A stretch of 64,000 nucleotides of DNA. Source: SG-bin7 sp964498095. Its GTDB lineage: Bacteria > Bdellovibrionota > Bdellovibrionia > Bdellovibrionales > SG-bin7. The translations under genes and the position numbers were made by a program. The notes under the pieces were generated by a model. The model had not been told where the DNA came from, ran no database searches, and saw only the letters and a list, made by a program, of their open reading frames with translations. Location: assembly GCA_964498095.1 (NCBI GenBank), contig CAZCFY010000002.1:1-64000 (forward strand), written 5' to 3'. Below, piece by piece: positions 42,542-50,797 of the stretch; position 1 is the first letter of the stretch, and every line of letters starts with the position of its first letter.

Positions 42542-43038
42542 GAAATTGGGTCAGGTTTCCCGTCGTGGGGACCCAATTCTCTCTTTGGCCAACTTTCCCA
42601 AAAAAAACCTTTTTGCTTCATTTCTTCGTTTCTTTTGGGGTGGCAAGCGTAATAGATTTTATTTTCCTTTTTTGTCGCTTCGCCAACGACGAGTAGTCTT
42701 ACGTCGCTCTTAGTGTTGTTAATAACTGTGTGGCATATCCCAGTCCCTGCAGGAAAAGCAACGCCATCTCCAGGTCCTAATTTGTGAAGACATCCATCGA
42801 TCCAAACATCAGGGTGGCCTTCAATAACGTAAACGAACTCTTCTTCATCTGACTCCGCGTGGGGCCAAGAGGTGCGTCGGCCGGGGGGTAAAATGCTATG
42901 ATGTATTCCTAATTTTTTGAGACCTAGCTTCTTTGCAAAGGGAGAACCGATAGAAAGTAGTTCGGGATCGCCTTTGTAGTTGTCTGGGGGGTCCATGATT
43001 TCAGAATAATGTTTTATAATTTCGGGGCGCTTTTTCAT
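42538..43038 (-). CDS. Cupin-domain protein
   Basis: The 166-residue protein carries a single cupin: G-R-R-T-S-W-P-H-A-E-S-D-E-E-E-F-V-Y-V-I-E-G (motif 1, with His and Glu ligands) and G-P-G-D-G-V-A-F-P-A-G-T-G-I-C-H-T (motif 2 with His). It would bind a metal and a small ligand; the reaction is not identifiable. It is convergent with the HD gene, sharing four bases (CTAA). A 146-base gap follows before dsbD, with a weak hairpin only. Confidence 0.8.
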   Translation of the reverse strand: MKKRPEIIKHYSEIMDPPDNYKGDPELLSIGSPFAKKLGLKKLGIHHSILPPGRRTSWPHAESDEEEFVYVIEGHPDVWIDGCLHKLGPGDGVAFPAGTGICHTVINNTKSDVRLLVVGEATKKENKIYYACHPKRNEEMKQKGFFWESWPKRELGPHDGKPDPIS

Positions 43039-43184
43039 AACTGATTTTTAGATGGAGATGAGTCAAAGCGCAATACATTTAAACCGGGCTTAAAAAATGC
43101 AAAAGCGAGTCCTGCTTCGGTCGTGTTCAAGGACCAAGGTAGGGACTTCAAATCCTCGAGCCGGGAGATTAGGGAGGAGGTGGC

Positions 43185-44804
43185 CTACGGAAGCACTTTC
43201 TTCATGCGTTCCAAAAACTTTGGACCGTCTTCAAAGCCGGTAAGAGTGAGGTCTTTAACCCAGGTTCCCCTTTTATCAATAAAGATAACAGTCGGAAGAC
43301 CTTTGATATCAAACATTTCTTTTAGCTTATTGAGTTCATCACTTTCACTAGTCGCGTCGAACTGAAAGGTAACAAATTGTTTTGCGTGCTCGGCCACTTG
43401 CGGATCGGTGTAAGTATATTCTTCGAGTTCTACGCAGGCGGCACACCAGTCGGCATAGAAATCGATAATAATCGGCCTCTTTTCGCTGAGAGCTTTTTGA
43501 TAATCAGCTTGAGAATAAGGAGTAAATTTAATCCGCACGTTATTTTTTGGACTGACGGAAAAAAACGAAGGGAGATCGGCGGGGCGAAGTCCATACTTTT
43601 TGAGAACAACCGGCGAAACGTAGTAGATGCTCATGCAAAGCATGATAAGCCCAAACACTATTTTTATCCGGCTCATCCATTTGCCTGATTTAGGTAAATA
43701 ACGGGTGAACTGCGAAAATGTTCCCAACGCTAAAAATAGAAGCCCCATGCCCAGCGAATAAATAAATAATAGCGCAAAACCGTAACCGATGTTTTTTGAT
43801 TGTGCGACATGCGTAAGGATACTAATTATTACGGGACCTACGCAGGGCGCGGCAACGACGCCGGCGACAATTCCAGTAAGGAAGGCGCTCACATATTTGC
43901 CTTTAGATTTTAAATGTACGGCCCTATCTTGCAACCACAGCGGCGCTTGCATTTCAAAAACGCCAAACATACTTAGCGCCATTAAGAAAAATACAAAGGA
44001 GACGAACGAAATGACGACGGGATGACCTAGCATAGACCCGAAGAGTCTTCCGGAAGATGCGGCTAACACGCCCAAACTAGAAAACATTACGCCGATTCCG
44101 GAGACGTAGGAAAAGCTAATCAGAAAACCTCGCCAATGAGAATGATGTGTTCCTTTGGCGCCGAGCACCGCAAGTGTGATGGGTATCATTGGGTAAACAC
44201 ACGGCGTAAGACTGGTTAGGATGCCCGCGACAAATACAAATAAAAATGCAAAGAAGGTTCCCATTTTATTGGCTTCTTCAAAACTTAGTTTTGACCAAAA
44301 GCCAGCGGAGGAGGAGGGGGTGGCCGGAAGTGTTTTGCGAATGTCTATATTAAGAAGGAGCGGAATGGTTTTAGGGAATAAACAAAGTTTTTGCGTGCAC
44401 GCCTGATAGCCAAACTGAACGAATAGCTTGTGCGGCCCGACAGTTGTTTCGGGTGGAATTTCAATATCTATGGAGAGCTCGCCATTTCCTTTAAAGCCTA
44501 TGCGGTCTTTTTTTGAAATGGGATCAAAAAATTTAAACGTAGGTGATACTTCAAAATTTCTCAGAACAAATTCACTGGGTTTTTTGAAGGTCACCAAAAA
44601 CTTGTCTTGATAGGCTTTAAACTCCTTATCAATTGTTAATTTAATTTTGGCGTTAAGGCGCCCACCCGGCATGCCTATTAAAGAATCCGAGTCCGGAGTT
44701 GCCACCAATGGATTTTCATTTACCGATTCGCCAGTACCCCATTGTGCAAAACTTTGGGGAAAATAGAAAAACATAGAAAAAAGAAAAAGACCTAACGCGC
44801 GCAA
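43185..44804 (-). CDS. dsbD: Thiol:disulfide interchange protein DsbD
   Basis: The 539-residue protein has a signal peptide (about 1-20), an N-terminal periplasmic domain with the paired cysteines C-T-Q-K-L-C, eight membrane helices with conserved cysteines (L-T-P-C-V-Y-P-M-I-P and A-A-P-C-V-G-P) and a C-terminal thioredoxin domain with W-C-A-A-C (Cys454/Cys457). DsbD carries electrons from cytoplasmic thioredoxin to periplasmic isomerases and cytochrome c maturation, in keeping with haem proteins nearby. It overlaps the hydrolase gene by 13 bases. Confidence 0.93.
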   Translation of the reverse strand: MRALGLFLFSMFFYFPQSFAQWGTGESVNENPLVATPDSDSLIGMPGGRLNAKIKLTIDKEFKAYQDKFLVTFKKPSEFVLRNFEVSPTFKFFDPISKKDRIGFKGNGELSIDIEIPPETTVGPHKLFVQFGYQACTQKLCLFPKTIPLLLNIDIRKTLPATPSSSAGFWSKLSFEEANKMGTFFAFLFVFVAGILTSLTPCVYPMIPITLAVLGAKGTHHSHWRGFLISFSYVSGIGVMFSSLGVLAASSGRLFGSMLGHPVVISFVSFVFFLMALSMFGVFEMQAPLWLQDRAVHLKSKGKYVSAFLTGIVAGVVAAPCVGPVIISILTHVAQSKNIGYGFALLFIYSLGMGLLFLALGTFSQFTRYLPKSGKWMSRIKIVFGLIMLCMSIYYVSPVVLKKYGLRPADLPSFFSVSPKNNVRIKFTPYSQADYQKALSEKRPIIIDFYADWCAACVELEEYTYTDPQVAEHAKQFVTFQFDATSESDELNKLKEMFDIKGLPTVIFIDKRGTWVKDLTLTGFEDGPKFLERMKKVLP

Positions 44805-45574
44805 CGGATCTCCTCAATGGTATTAGCTATCGTTTTAATCATTCTGTCAAATTCTGCAAGGGTTTGCTTCTTATGACCGGGATTAACGAGGTGTTTAAAA
44901 AATCCAATTTGCGCCAAATGGTCTAAATCGAAGGGGCCTAGCGTTTTACCCCACCTTTGACTTTCTTCTGAAACAATTCCATCGGTCGGGAAGTCAGGGA
45001 ATTCTCCTGAATAAGAATATAGCAGCCGGAAAACCAAGGGGAGCTTCTTGTGTGCTTTCGTGCAAATCAAACTATAAGTCGGAGTTTTTACGTCTTTTTC
45101 GTTGGCAAAATGGGACTTCAAATTTTTTGCGGAAAGATCTAAAATATATTCTAAATTCTCGCCGACATTATAGCCAAAAAACTTTAAGAGCTTTACCCGA
45201 AGGCTATTACCAGAAGTTAATTTCTCGGCGAGGTCCGCTAAGTGGCTTCCTTGATGGGGGCAGCCAAAGGTTATGATGCCGGCGATTTTTTCTCTGAGTT
45301 CAGGATCATTGAGAAAAGACCGGGCGATTATTCCGCCCGTGGAGTGGCCAAGGATAATAACTTCCGATTTTTCATGGGACCTAATTTTTTCGGCGAGCCC
45401 AATGATTTTGCGTTTTAAGTTCTCTTTTTTTGGGTAAACGGGAATTATTTTTATCCCATACTGAGCAAGCTTTTTGGCTAGGATGTCGTGCATCCGAAAA
45501 AATTTCAGCGGGCCAAAATGCACACGATCGTCACCATAATTGTTTAAACCGGGTATATAAAAAATCTCGACCAT
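44792..45574 (-). CDS. Alpha/beta-hydrolase, lipase-like
   Basis: The 260-residue protein has the nucleophile elbow G-H-S-T-G-G (Ser78) and a following F-G-C-P-H-Q-G-S-H segment seen in PGAP1-like and triacylglycerol lipase-type enzymes; a late H-L-x-x-I-G and G-I-V-S are compatible with Asp and His of the triad. No signal peptide. It probably hydrolyses an ester substrate. It is divergent from motA; its 3' end overlaps dsbD. Confidence 0.78.
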   Translation of the reverse strand: MVEIFYIPGLNNYGDDRVHFGPLKFFRMHDILAKKLAQYGIKIIPVYPKKENLKRKIIGLAEKIRSHEKSEVIILGHSTGGIIARSFLNDPELREKIAGIITFGCPHQGSHLADLAEKLTSGNSLRVKLLKFFGYNVGENLEYILDLSAKNLKSHFANEKDVKTPTYSLICTKAHKKLPLVFRLLYSYSGEFPDFPTDGIVSEESQRWGKTLGPFDLDHLAQIGFFKHLVNPGHKKQTLAEFDRMIKTIANTIEEIRCAR

Positions 45575-45688
45575 AGACTTGTTTTACAAGTATATCAGGC
45601 GGCTCAATTTCGGTCCAGTTTCTATCCCCTCTGCGGCATTATTCTCATAATTTCTGGGGTTTCTCCGATGAGTAAATCAAGGAGTACC

Positions 45689-46549
45689 ATGGGATTTGTA
45701 GGCGCAGCAGTCGTTTTAGTGTGTGTGTTCGGGGGCTTCTTAGCCGCCGGCGGTCACTTACATGTGTTGTTCCAGCCCTTTGAAATGATAATCATCTTTG
45801 GTGCGGCCCTTGGCGGCTTCATCATCGCCAATCCGATGAATGTGGTGAAGGATGGTTTCAGCCGCGCCATTAAGGCAATGATTGGTGGCGGGCCTAAGAA
45901 AAGCGATTACGTTGATTTACTTCAAATGTTGTTTCGTTTGTTTCAAATTTTCCGTAAAGACGGCCCCCAAGCGGTGGAAAAGCACATTGAAGAGCCCGAT
46001 AAATCCGAAATTTTTAAAGCTTATCCAAGTTTCTTGAAAAATCACCACGCCGTCCATTTCCTTTGCGACACCATGAAAATTACTTTGTCGGCGGATTTAA
46101 CTCAATACGACGTGGAAGATCTTTTAGACGCTGACATTAAATCAGCGCACTTAGAAGAACACCAGGCTTCGCATGGTGTTGGTAACGTCGCCGATGCACT
46201 TCCGGGTCTAGGGATCGTGGCCGCGGTATTAGGGGTTGTGCATACGATGTCAATTCTTGATCAAGGTACGATGAAGATCGGGGAATCCGTGGCCGCCGCC
46301 CTCGTGGGAACATTCTTAGGGGTATTGTTTTGTTACGGATTTATTGGTCCCGTTGCGAAAAAAATGGAAGCTGACATCGAATCTGAAGGCAGATACTTAC
46401 AAGTCATGAAGGCGGCATTGGTGGCCCTGCAAAAAGGTGCACCTCCACTTGTTTGTGTGGAGTACGCCCGCCGTACGATCTTCCCTCACGACCGCCCCTC
46501 ATTTGAGGAAATGGATAAGGCGACTAAAGACGCTAAAAAGGCAGCGTAG
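45689..46549 (+). CDS. motA: Flagellar motor stator protein MotA
   Basis: The 286-residue product forms the proton channel with MotB. It has four membrane helices, including the family segment H-G-V-G-N-V-A-D-A-L-P-G-L-G-I-V-A-A-V-L-G (helix 3), and cytoplasmic E-x-x-R-F-x-F-like charged region (L-R-Y-like replaced here). ATG at 45689 has AAGGAG directly upstream; ATG at 45668 is an alternative with a weaker site. motB follows 10 bases later. No chemotaxis or basal body genes are in the window. Confidence 0.92.
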   Translation: MGFVGAAVVLVCVFGGFLAAGGHLHVLFQPFEMIIIFGAALGGFIIANPMNVVKDGFSRAIKAMIGGGPKKSDYVDLLQMLFRLFQIFRKDGPQAVEKHIEEPDKSEIFKAYPSFLKNHHAVHFLCDTMKITLSADLTQYDVEDLLDADIKSAHLEEHQASHGVGNVADALPGLGIVAAVLGVVHTMSILDQGTMKIGESVAAALVGTFLGVLFCYGFIGPVAKKMEADIESEGRYLQVMKAALVALQKGAPPLVCVEYARRTIFPHDRPSFEEMDKATKDAKKAA

Positions 46550-46559
46550 GGGATAACCT

Positions 46560-47417
46560 ATGGCCGGAAAAAACGAAGGAATGGTAGTCATAAAAAGAAT
46601 CAACGTGACCGCAGCGGCTGGTCACGGGGGATCTTGGAAAGTGGCATTTGCCGACTTTATGACGGCGATGATGTGTTTCTTCCTGGTTATGTGGTTAATT
46701 GCTTCTAATCAAGAAGACCGCTCAAATGTCGCTGAATATTTTTCTACCCCCAGCGTAATCGAATATGAATTCCAGCATTATGGTGTTGAGCTTACGCTAG
46801 AAAAACTTTTTCTAGATTTATTTAATGAGCCCTTAAAATTCTTCCAGGCGTTTATTACCCCAATGGATCATACTCCAAACATCATGCAGTTTGGTTTAAA
46901 GAAGGTTGTCCTGCAACATTTAGCCAACGAAATTGGTGATCTGGCAGGTTCGGTACAGGTGAATTCTGATACTATCGAATTTGAAATTCCGCAAAAATAT
47001 CTATTTGAAAAAGGAACGGCGACGCCCGCCGCGCAATATGCGGGGGTCATGACTAAAATTAAAGGCATCACTGCGGGGCTAGAAGATTCCACGGTCGAAG
47101 TAAACTCCATTGTTTATGGCCGCAACGCCCTCGGCAACGCTAAAAATGTCGCCGAGGCCCGTGTGGATTTAGTGGGCCGCGATGTGGAAACTTCTTTTGA
47201 AAATGACTCTGTTGATTTAACGAAAAAACACGAAGTTGATAAATCCGAAAAAGCTAAAGAGGACTTTGTTAGATTCACTATTAAGCAAAAAGCCAGCCTC
47301 TCAGACGGTAAAGTCCCAAAGAAAATAAAAGAGTCCGTCTTTGGCGGTAAAAGTGCCGATGCTTCCATCTACCAGGACTTTGTCGATCGCGTCTCAAAAG
47401 CTAAACCGAAAAAATAA
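46560..47417 (+). CDS. motB: Flagellar motor stator protein MotB
   Basis: The 285-residue protein has one N-terminal membrane helix with the proton-carrying Asp (F-A-D-F-M-T-A-M-M-C-F-F; Asp32), a plug region and a C-terminal OmpA-like domain that holds peptidoglycan. The OmpA-like part (about 125-250) is divergent, with N-A-K-N-V-A-E-A-R-V-D-L near the usual ligand motif. It follows motA by 10 bases and works with it in torque generation. Confidence 0.92.
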   Translation: MAGKNEGMVVIKRINVTAAAGHGGSWKVAFADFMTAMMCFFLVMWLIASNQEDRSNVAEYFSTPSVIEYEFQHYGVELTLEKLFLDLFNEPLKFFQAFITPMDHTPNIMQFGLKKVVLQHLANEIGDLAGSVQVNSDTIEFEIPQKYLFEKGTATPAAQYAGVMTKIKGITAGLEDSTVEVNSIVYGRNALGNAKNVAEARVDLVGRDVETSFENDSVDLTKKHEVDKSEKAKEDFVRFTIKQKASLSDGKVPKKIKESVFGGKSADASIYQDFVDRVSKAKPKK

Positions 47418-47453
47418 CTAGAAGAGCGGCATTAACTCGGGTAAAAAGGGGCT

Positions 47454-48278
47454 ATGATTCTTGATACTCCTTGGAATGAACTCACCTTCGTGGCGTTCGA
47501 CATCGAAACCACCGGCGCTTATCCCCTGGATAGTGAAATCTGTGAAATCGCCGCCGTTCGTTGGGAAGCCGGCCAAGTTGTCGGCGAATTCCAAACTCTC
47601 ATAAAGCCCACTCAAGTCATGTCTGATTTCATCATTGGAATCCATGGAATTACTAATGAGATGGTAGCCACGGCGCCGGCAATTCGTGAAAAGGTACCGG
47701 AGTTTCGAGAGTTCGTGGGCAGTGATATTTTGGTGGCCCATCACTCGCCATTTGATATGGGTTTTTTAGTGGTGGAATTTGAACGCTGCCATTTGCCCTT
47801 ACCGGAGGAGCCGGTTTTGTGTTCGAGTTTAATTTCGCGTAAAGTAATAACGGAAGCCGAAAACCATAAGCTTCAGACGCTAATTAAAGTTTTAAATTTA
47901 TATCAGGGAGTTGCCCATCGCGCCTTGGATGATGCTAAAGCTTGTATGGAGCTTCTGCATAAATGCATGTTACGCCTCGGTGAAGACAAAACTTTGCGCG
48001 ACTTAATAGATTTGCAGGAAAAACAACTTTATTGGAAAAATTTTTCAATTGATTCCCTACTTAGAAACGAAAATACCCGTGCCATCGTTAACGCCATAGA
48101 AAAAAAGAAACCGGTGATAATTGTTTATCAAGGCGGAAGCTTAAAGGGGGAGCGGCAAGTAATGCCAAAAGGCATTGTTCGCAGCCCCGACGGCGATTTC
48201 TTGGCGGCTATAGATGAGGGTGATACGCAGATTAAGCGTTTCTATCTCGGCAAAATTAGATCCGCCGTTTGTTATTAG
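47454..48278 (+). CDS. DEDDh exonuclease with a WYL-like C-terminal domain
   Basis: The 274-residue protein opens with a DnaQ-like exonuclease: F-D-I-E-T-T-G (Asp16, Glu18), V-A-H-H-S-P-F-D-M-G-F (Asp) and A-H-R-A-L-D-D-A-K-A (His, Asp), the DEDDh set. A separate C-terminal part (about 200-270) with I-V-N-A-I-E-K-K-K-P-V-I-I-V-Y and R-F-Y-L-G-K-I resembles the ligand- or nucleic-acid-sensing WYL domain. It is too short for a polymerase and has no polymerase partner here. The start follows motB by 36 bases. Role in repair is inferred. Confidence 0.78.
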   Translation: MILDTPWNELTFVAFDIETTGAYPLDSEICEIAAVRWEAGQVVGEFQTLIKPTQVMSDFIIGIHGITNEMVATAPAIREKVPEFREFVGSDILVAHHSPFDMGFLVVEFERCHLPLPEEPVLCSSLISRKVITEAENHKLQTLIKVLNLYQGVAHRALDDAKACMELLHKCMLRLGEDKTLRDLIDLQEKQLYWKNFSIDSLLRNENTRAIVNAIEKKKPVIIVYQGGSLKGERQVMPKGIVRSPDGDFLAAIDEGDTQIKRFYLGKIRSAVCY

Positions 48279-48293
48279 TCTCACTTTGAGACT
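48277..48293 (+). promoter_or_regulatory. Hairpin at the 3' end of the exonuclease gene
   Basis: AGTCTCA-CTT-TGAGACT is a perfect 7-base stem with a 3-base loop, overlapping the TAG stop. A very similar palindrome (GTCTCA-ACG-TGAGAC) precedes ilvE at 36901-36915. No T run follows. Confidence 0.45.
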
Positions 48294-48339
48294 GTAGTCC
48301 CCGTCTAAAGTCGAGACGAAAAAAAGCCGATAAAAAAAC

Positions 48340-48768
48340 ATGCGTCCGCTAGTGGCTGTCCTCTTAATTTTTGCGTTTGGCGTGAGTTTCTTTTTCAACT
48401 CCTGTGCTGAGAAAGGCTATGATCTGCCTTCCACACCAGACTTATCGGGGCAAAAAACAATCGATATCACGGTCCCCGGGAGTTTTGAATTGCGCGTTCG
48501 GCAGACCGCTATTTTTACCATGAATGCGGTCGAGAAAGTTTACCTGCGTTTTGATCAGATCGTCAGTACTCCGCAAATCACTCTGACCGTGAATGATTAC
48601 GGCCTTTGCGGCTACGAAGGCGAGCCTGTCTGCCCGGGCGCCCCTTATTATTTTTCCACGATCAATCTGACCCCCGGTCAAAGCACAACCGTCTTAAAAT
48701 ATACTTTGCGAATTATTTTAGATAGTGTCGATCCTGTTTCGGCGCGATTTCGGGTCGAAAAGTTTTAA
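48340..48768 (+). CDS. Small putative lipoprotein
   Basis: The 142-residue product has a hydrophobic N-terminus and lipobox F-F-N-S-C (Cys22), then a beta-rich body with two further cysteines (C-G-Y and C-P-G). It is probably lipid-anchored in the envelope. Function unknown. Its stop overlaps the lspA stop (TTAA). The F-N-S-C box resembles the F-Q-N-C boxes at 36.7 and 54.4 kb. Confidence 0.65.
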   Translation: MRPLVAVLLIFAFGVSFFFNSCAEKGYDLPSTPDLSGQKTIDITVPGSFELRVRQTAIFTMNAVEKVYLRFDQIVSTPQITLTVNDYGLCGYEGEPVCPGAPYYFSTINLTPGQSTTVLKYTLRIILDSVDPVSARFRVEKF

Positions 48769-49700
48769 CTTCCGATATTTTCGACTTTTTCTAAGTCTGG
48801 TTTTTCCGGTTTATCTTTAACGGTATCTAAGTGCATGCGGATCCGGTTGGCGAGGTCTTCGAGGTGCGTAAATTCATCACCGGTACGGAATTTTAATTTC
48901 CGTGATTTCCCGGCAAGAAGATCCTCTAAATACTTTTCAAACGCGTAGATGGGGCCGACTGTACGGTGGGAGAGTCGGCGGCCTAAGAGTAAAAGCATCA
49001 GGGAAAAGATAAAACTAACTATTACAAACGTAATAATAAATGACGTCATTAAATGGTTAACGCTGGAAGTGGCGCGGGTATTCCAGTCCGTAAGAGCCAC
49101 TTTCAAAAAGGTGTAAGAAAAAGTGCCGCTGATGACCGAAAAACCAAGGCCGGCGGTAATTAAAATTAAGCAATACTTGATCTGATATTTGGGATTAATC
49201 CACAATGAGTTTCGCTGGTTATTCTCGGGCCAAAGAATTTCACTCTCGCGGATCAAAGAGTAACAAATCATTAAATATGCAACCCACTGAACGGCGTCGG
49301 CCACGTTAAATACTGCCGTTGATATTTTGTCATTTCCTATAATCAGAAAGTCGACGACATAACCCCATAGAATCCGGTCCGTCACGTTACCTAAGATTCC
49401 GCCCAACAAAATAGATAATCCTGAGCGCAAGATGAGAGATTTAATCGGCAGTAAGTACTGAATGACGACAAAGGAGAAAAATAAAAAGGCACCACCGGTA
49501 GACAAACACACCACGCGGATAATCGCCGGTAAATCCGAGAACAAACCTAACATGACACCAGGATTTTTTTTGAAGGTAATTATCAGCGGACCATAATGGT
49601 AAACTTGGGTGATTGTTTGGGCCCAAATTTTGGTGAGCCGATCAAGCCCCCAGCTGAAAAATAACGGAGCCAAAACAATTAGCCACTCTTTTTTCTTCAT
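48765..49700 (-). CDS. lspA: Signal peptidase II fused to a HAMP-like membrane domain
   Basis: The 311-residue protein carries a full LspA core in residues 1-150: L-D-R-L-T-K, G-G-I-L-G-N-V-T-D-R (catalytic Asp108) and V-D-F-L-I / F-N-V-A-D (catalytic Asp135) with four helices. It then adds about 150 residues: a membrane helix (about 175-195), a short exported loop, another helix (218-240) and a HAMP-like region (241-293, with P-x-Y and D-E-F-x-x-L). LspA removes lipoprotein signal peptides. The extension looks like a signalling module and is not part of normal LspA. Fusion versus misread was checked: one continuous frame. Confidence 0.85.
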   Translation of the reverse strand: MKKKEWLIVLAPLFFSWGLDRLTKIWAQTITQVYHYGPLIITFKKNPGVMLGLFSDLPAIIRVVCLSTGGAFLFFSFVVIQYLLPIKSLILRSGLSILLGGILGNVTDRILWGYVVDFLIIGNDKISTAVFNVADAVQWVAYLMICYSLIRESEILWPENNQRNSLWINPKYQIKYCLILITAGLGFSVISGTFSYTFLKVALTDWNTRATSSVNHLMTSFIITFVIVSFIFSLMLLLLGRRLSHRTVGPIYAFEKYLEDLLAGKSRKLKFRTGDEFTHLEDLANRIRMHLDTVKDKPEKPDLEKVENIGS

Positions 49701-49750
49701 CTCTATTATTATAGAGGGCCTTCGCTGCCGGGGGAATCAGTATTAAGAAA

Positions 49751-50668
49751 TTAACAAAGCTGCGAGACCACAGTCTGATTGCGCCCTCGCCTTTTAGCTT
49801 GATTCAGGGCGCCTTTGGCGGTCGTCATAATTTCGGAATATTGGATCCCGTGGTCTGGGAAAATTGCGACGCCAACACTCACTGTAACATACGCGGGACG
49901 GCTGTTAGGGCCAGAGAACGGGACCTGTTCAAAGCCGCGTCTGAGGGCCTCGCCCATTTTATGCGCCTGAAGCCCGCCATCTGTTTTAATCAAAATGCCA
50001 AATTCGTCGCTGCCCACGCGAAAAATATTTATACAGTCGGGAAGTAAACTGCGAATGCGGTCACCAATAGCCGCTAATATTTTATCGCCTTCGCCATAAC
50101 CAAATGTTTCGTTAAAAGTGCGAAACTGATCAACATCGGCAAGTATAAGACCGAACGGAGATTTATCGGGAAGACTTTTATCGATCATCACTTCCAGAGA
50201 GCTTTGAAAAAAACGGCTATTGGGTAGCCCCGTGGTCGGATCGGTAATTGCAATTTTTTCGATTTCGCTGACCTGCCATTTGAGTTTATTTATTTGAATT
50301 AGTTCCAAGAACCTCAAAGCGGCGCTCGCGGCGGTTAAATTCACCGGTAAAGCTTGGTTAACGATTTCATGGGCTAAAAAATCTTTGATTTCCGTGGGTT
50401 TTGACTCGTCAAAGATCATGGCGCGCGCGCAGTTTGGCAGTTGCGTTCTCACGTTCTTAAAAACTTCTTCGGTTTGCGCCAAAGATTCGGTTTCACAAAC
50501 CAAAAACACCGAGACGTCGGTATTGGATTTTATTGTTTCACTTAATTGCTCGTTATCGCCGGCAAAAATAAATTCAAATTCTTTGGCGAGCGGATCGGCG
50601 ACAGTGCGAATAAACGGAATGGGCGAATTGTAGAGCAAAATTTTCGGCTTGATTGTGTCGGCGACCAT
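49751..50668 (-). CDS. GGDEF-domain protein
   Basis: The 305-residue protein has an N-terminal receiver-like domain (about 8-110), a helical linker and a GGDEF domain (about 140-300) with D-P-T-T-G-L-P-N-S-R-F and motif R-V-G-S-D-E-F (219-223), where the first Gly pair is G-S. It would make cyclic di-GMP if active; the GSDEF variant leaves this open. No phosphoacceptor Asp is evident in the receiver-like region. It stands alone, followed at a distance by the divergent dacB. Confidence 0.8.
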   Translation of the reverse strand: MVADTIKPKILLYNSPIPFIRTVADPLAKEFEFIFAGDNEQLSETIKSNTDVSVFLVCETESLAQTEEVFKNVRTQLPNCARAMIFDESKPTEIKDFLAHEIVNQALPVNLTAASAALRFLELIQINKLKWQVSEIEKIAITDPTTGLPNSRFFQSSLEVMIDKSLPDKSPFGLILADVDQFRTFNETFGYGEGDKILAAIGDRIRSLLPDCINIFRVGSDEFGILIKTDGGLQAHKMGEALRRGFEQVPFSGPNSRPAYVTVSVGVAIFPDHGIQYSEIMTTAKGALNQAKRRGRNQTVVSQLC

Positions 50669-50797
50669 TGGGCGCTTAATATACTCACCGAAGTTGATAT
50701 GTCACTATTTTAGAAAACTTTCTGAGCAGATAAAAAACGATTATGCTATGCGCTAGGCATATCTCTGAAAAGATTTTCTTCGTTAAAGTTAAAGCTC

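Noticed and set aside
43123..43365. Plus-strand 80-codon frame and a tRNA-like T-arm sequence near 43140-43170
   Set aside because: The frame is antisense to dsbD. No acceptor stem, D arm or anticodon arm could be folded around the T-arm-like bases.
45601..45668. Possible sigma28 promoter before motA
   Set aside because: The best alignment matches only about 3 of 8 bases in the -10 element, not enough to support a call.
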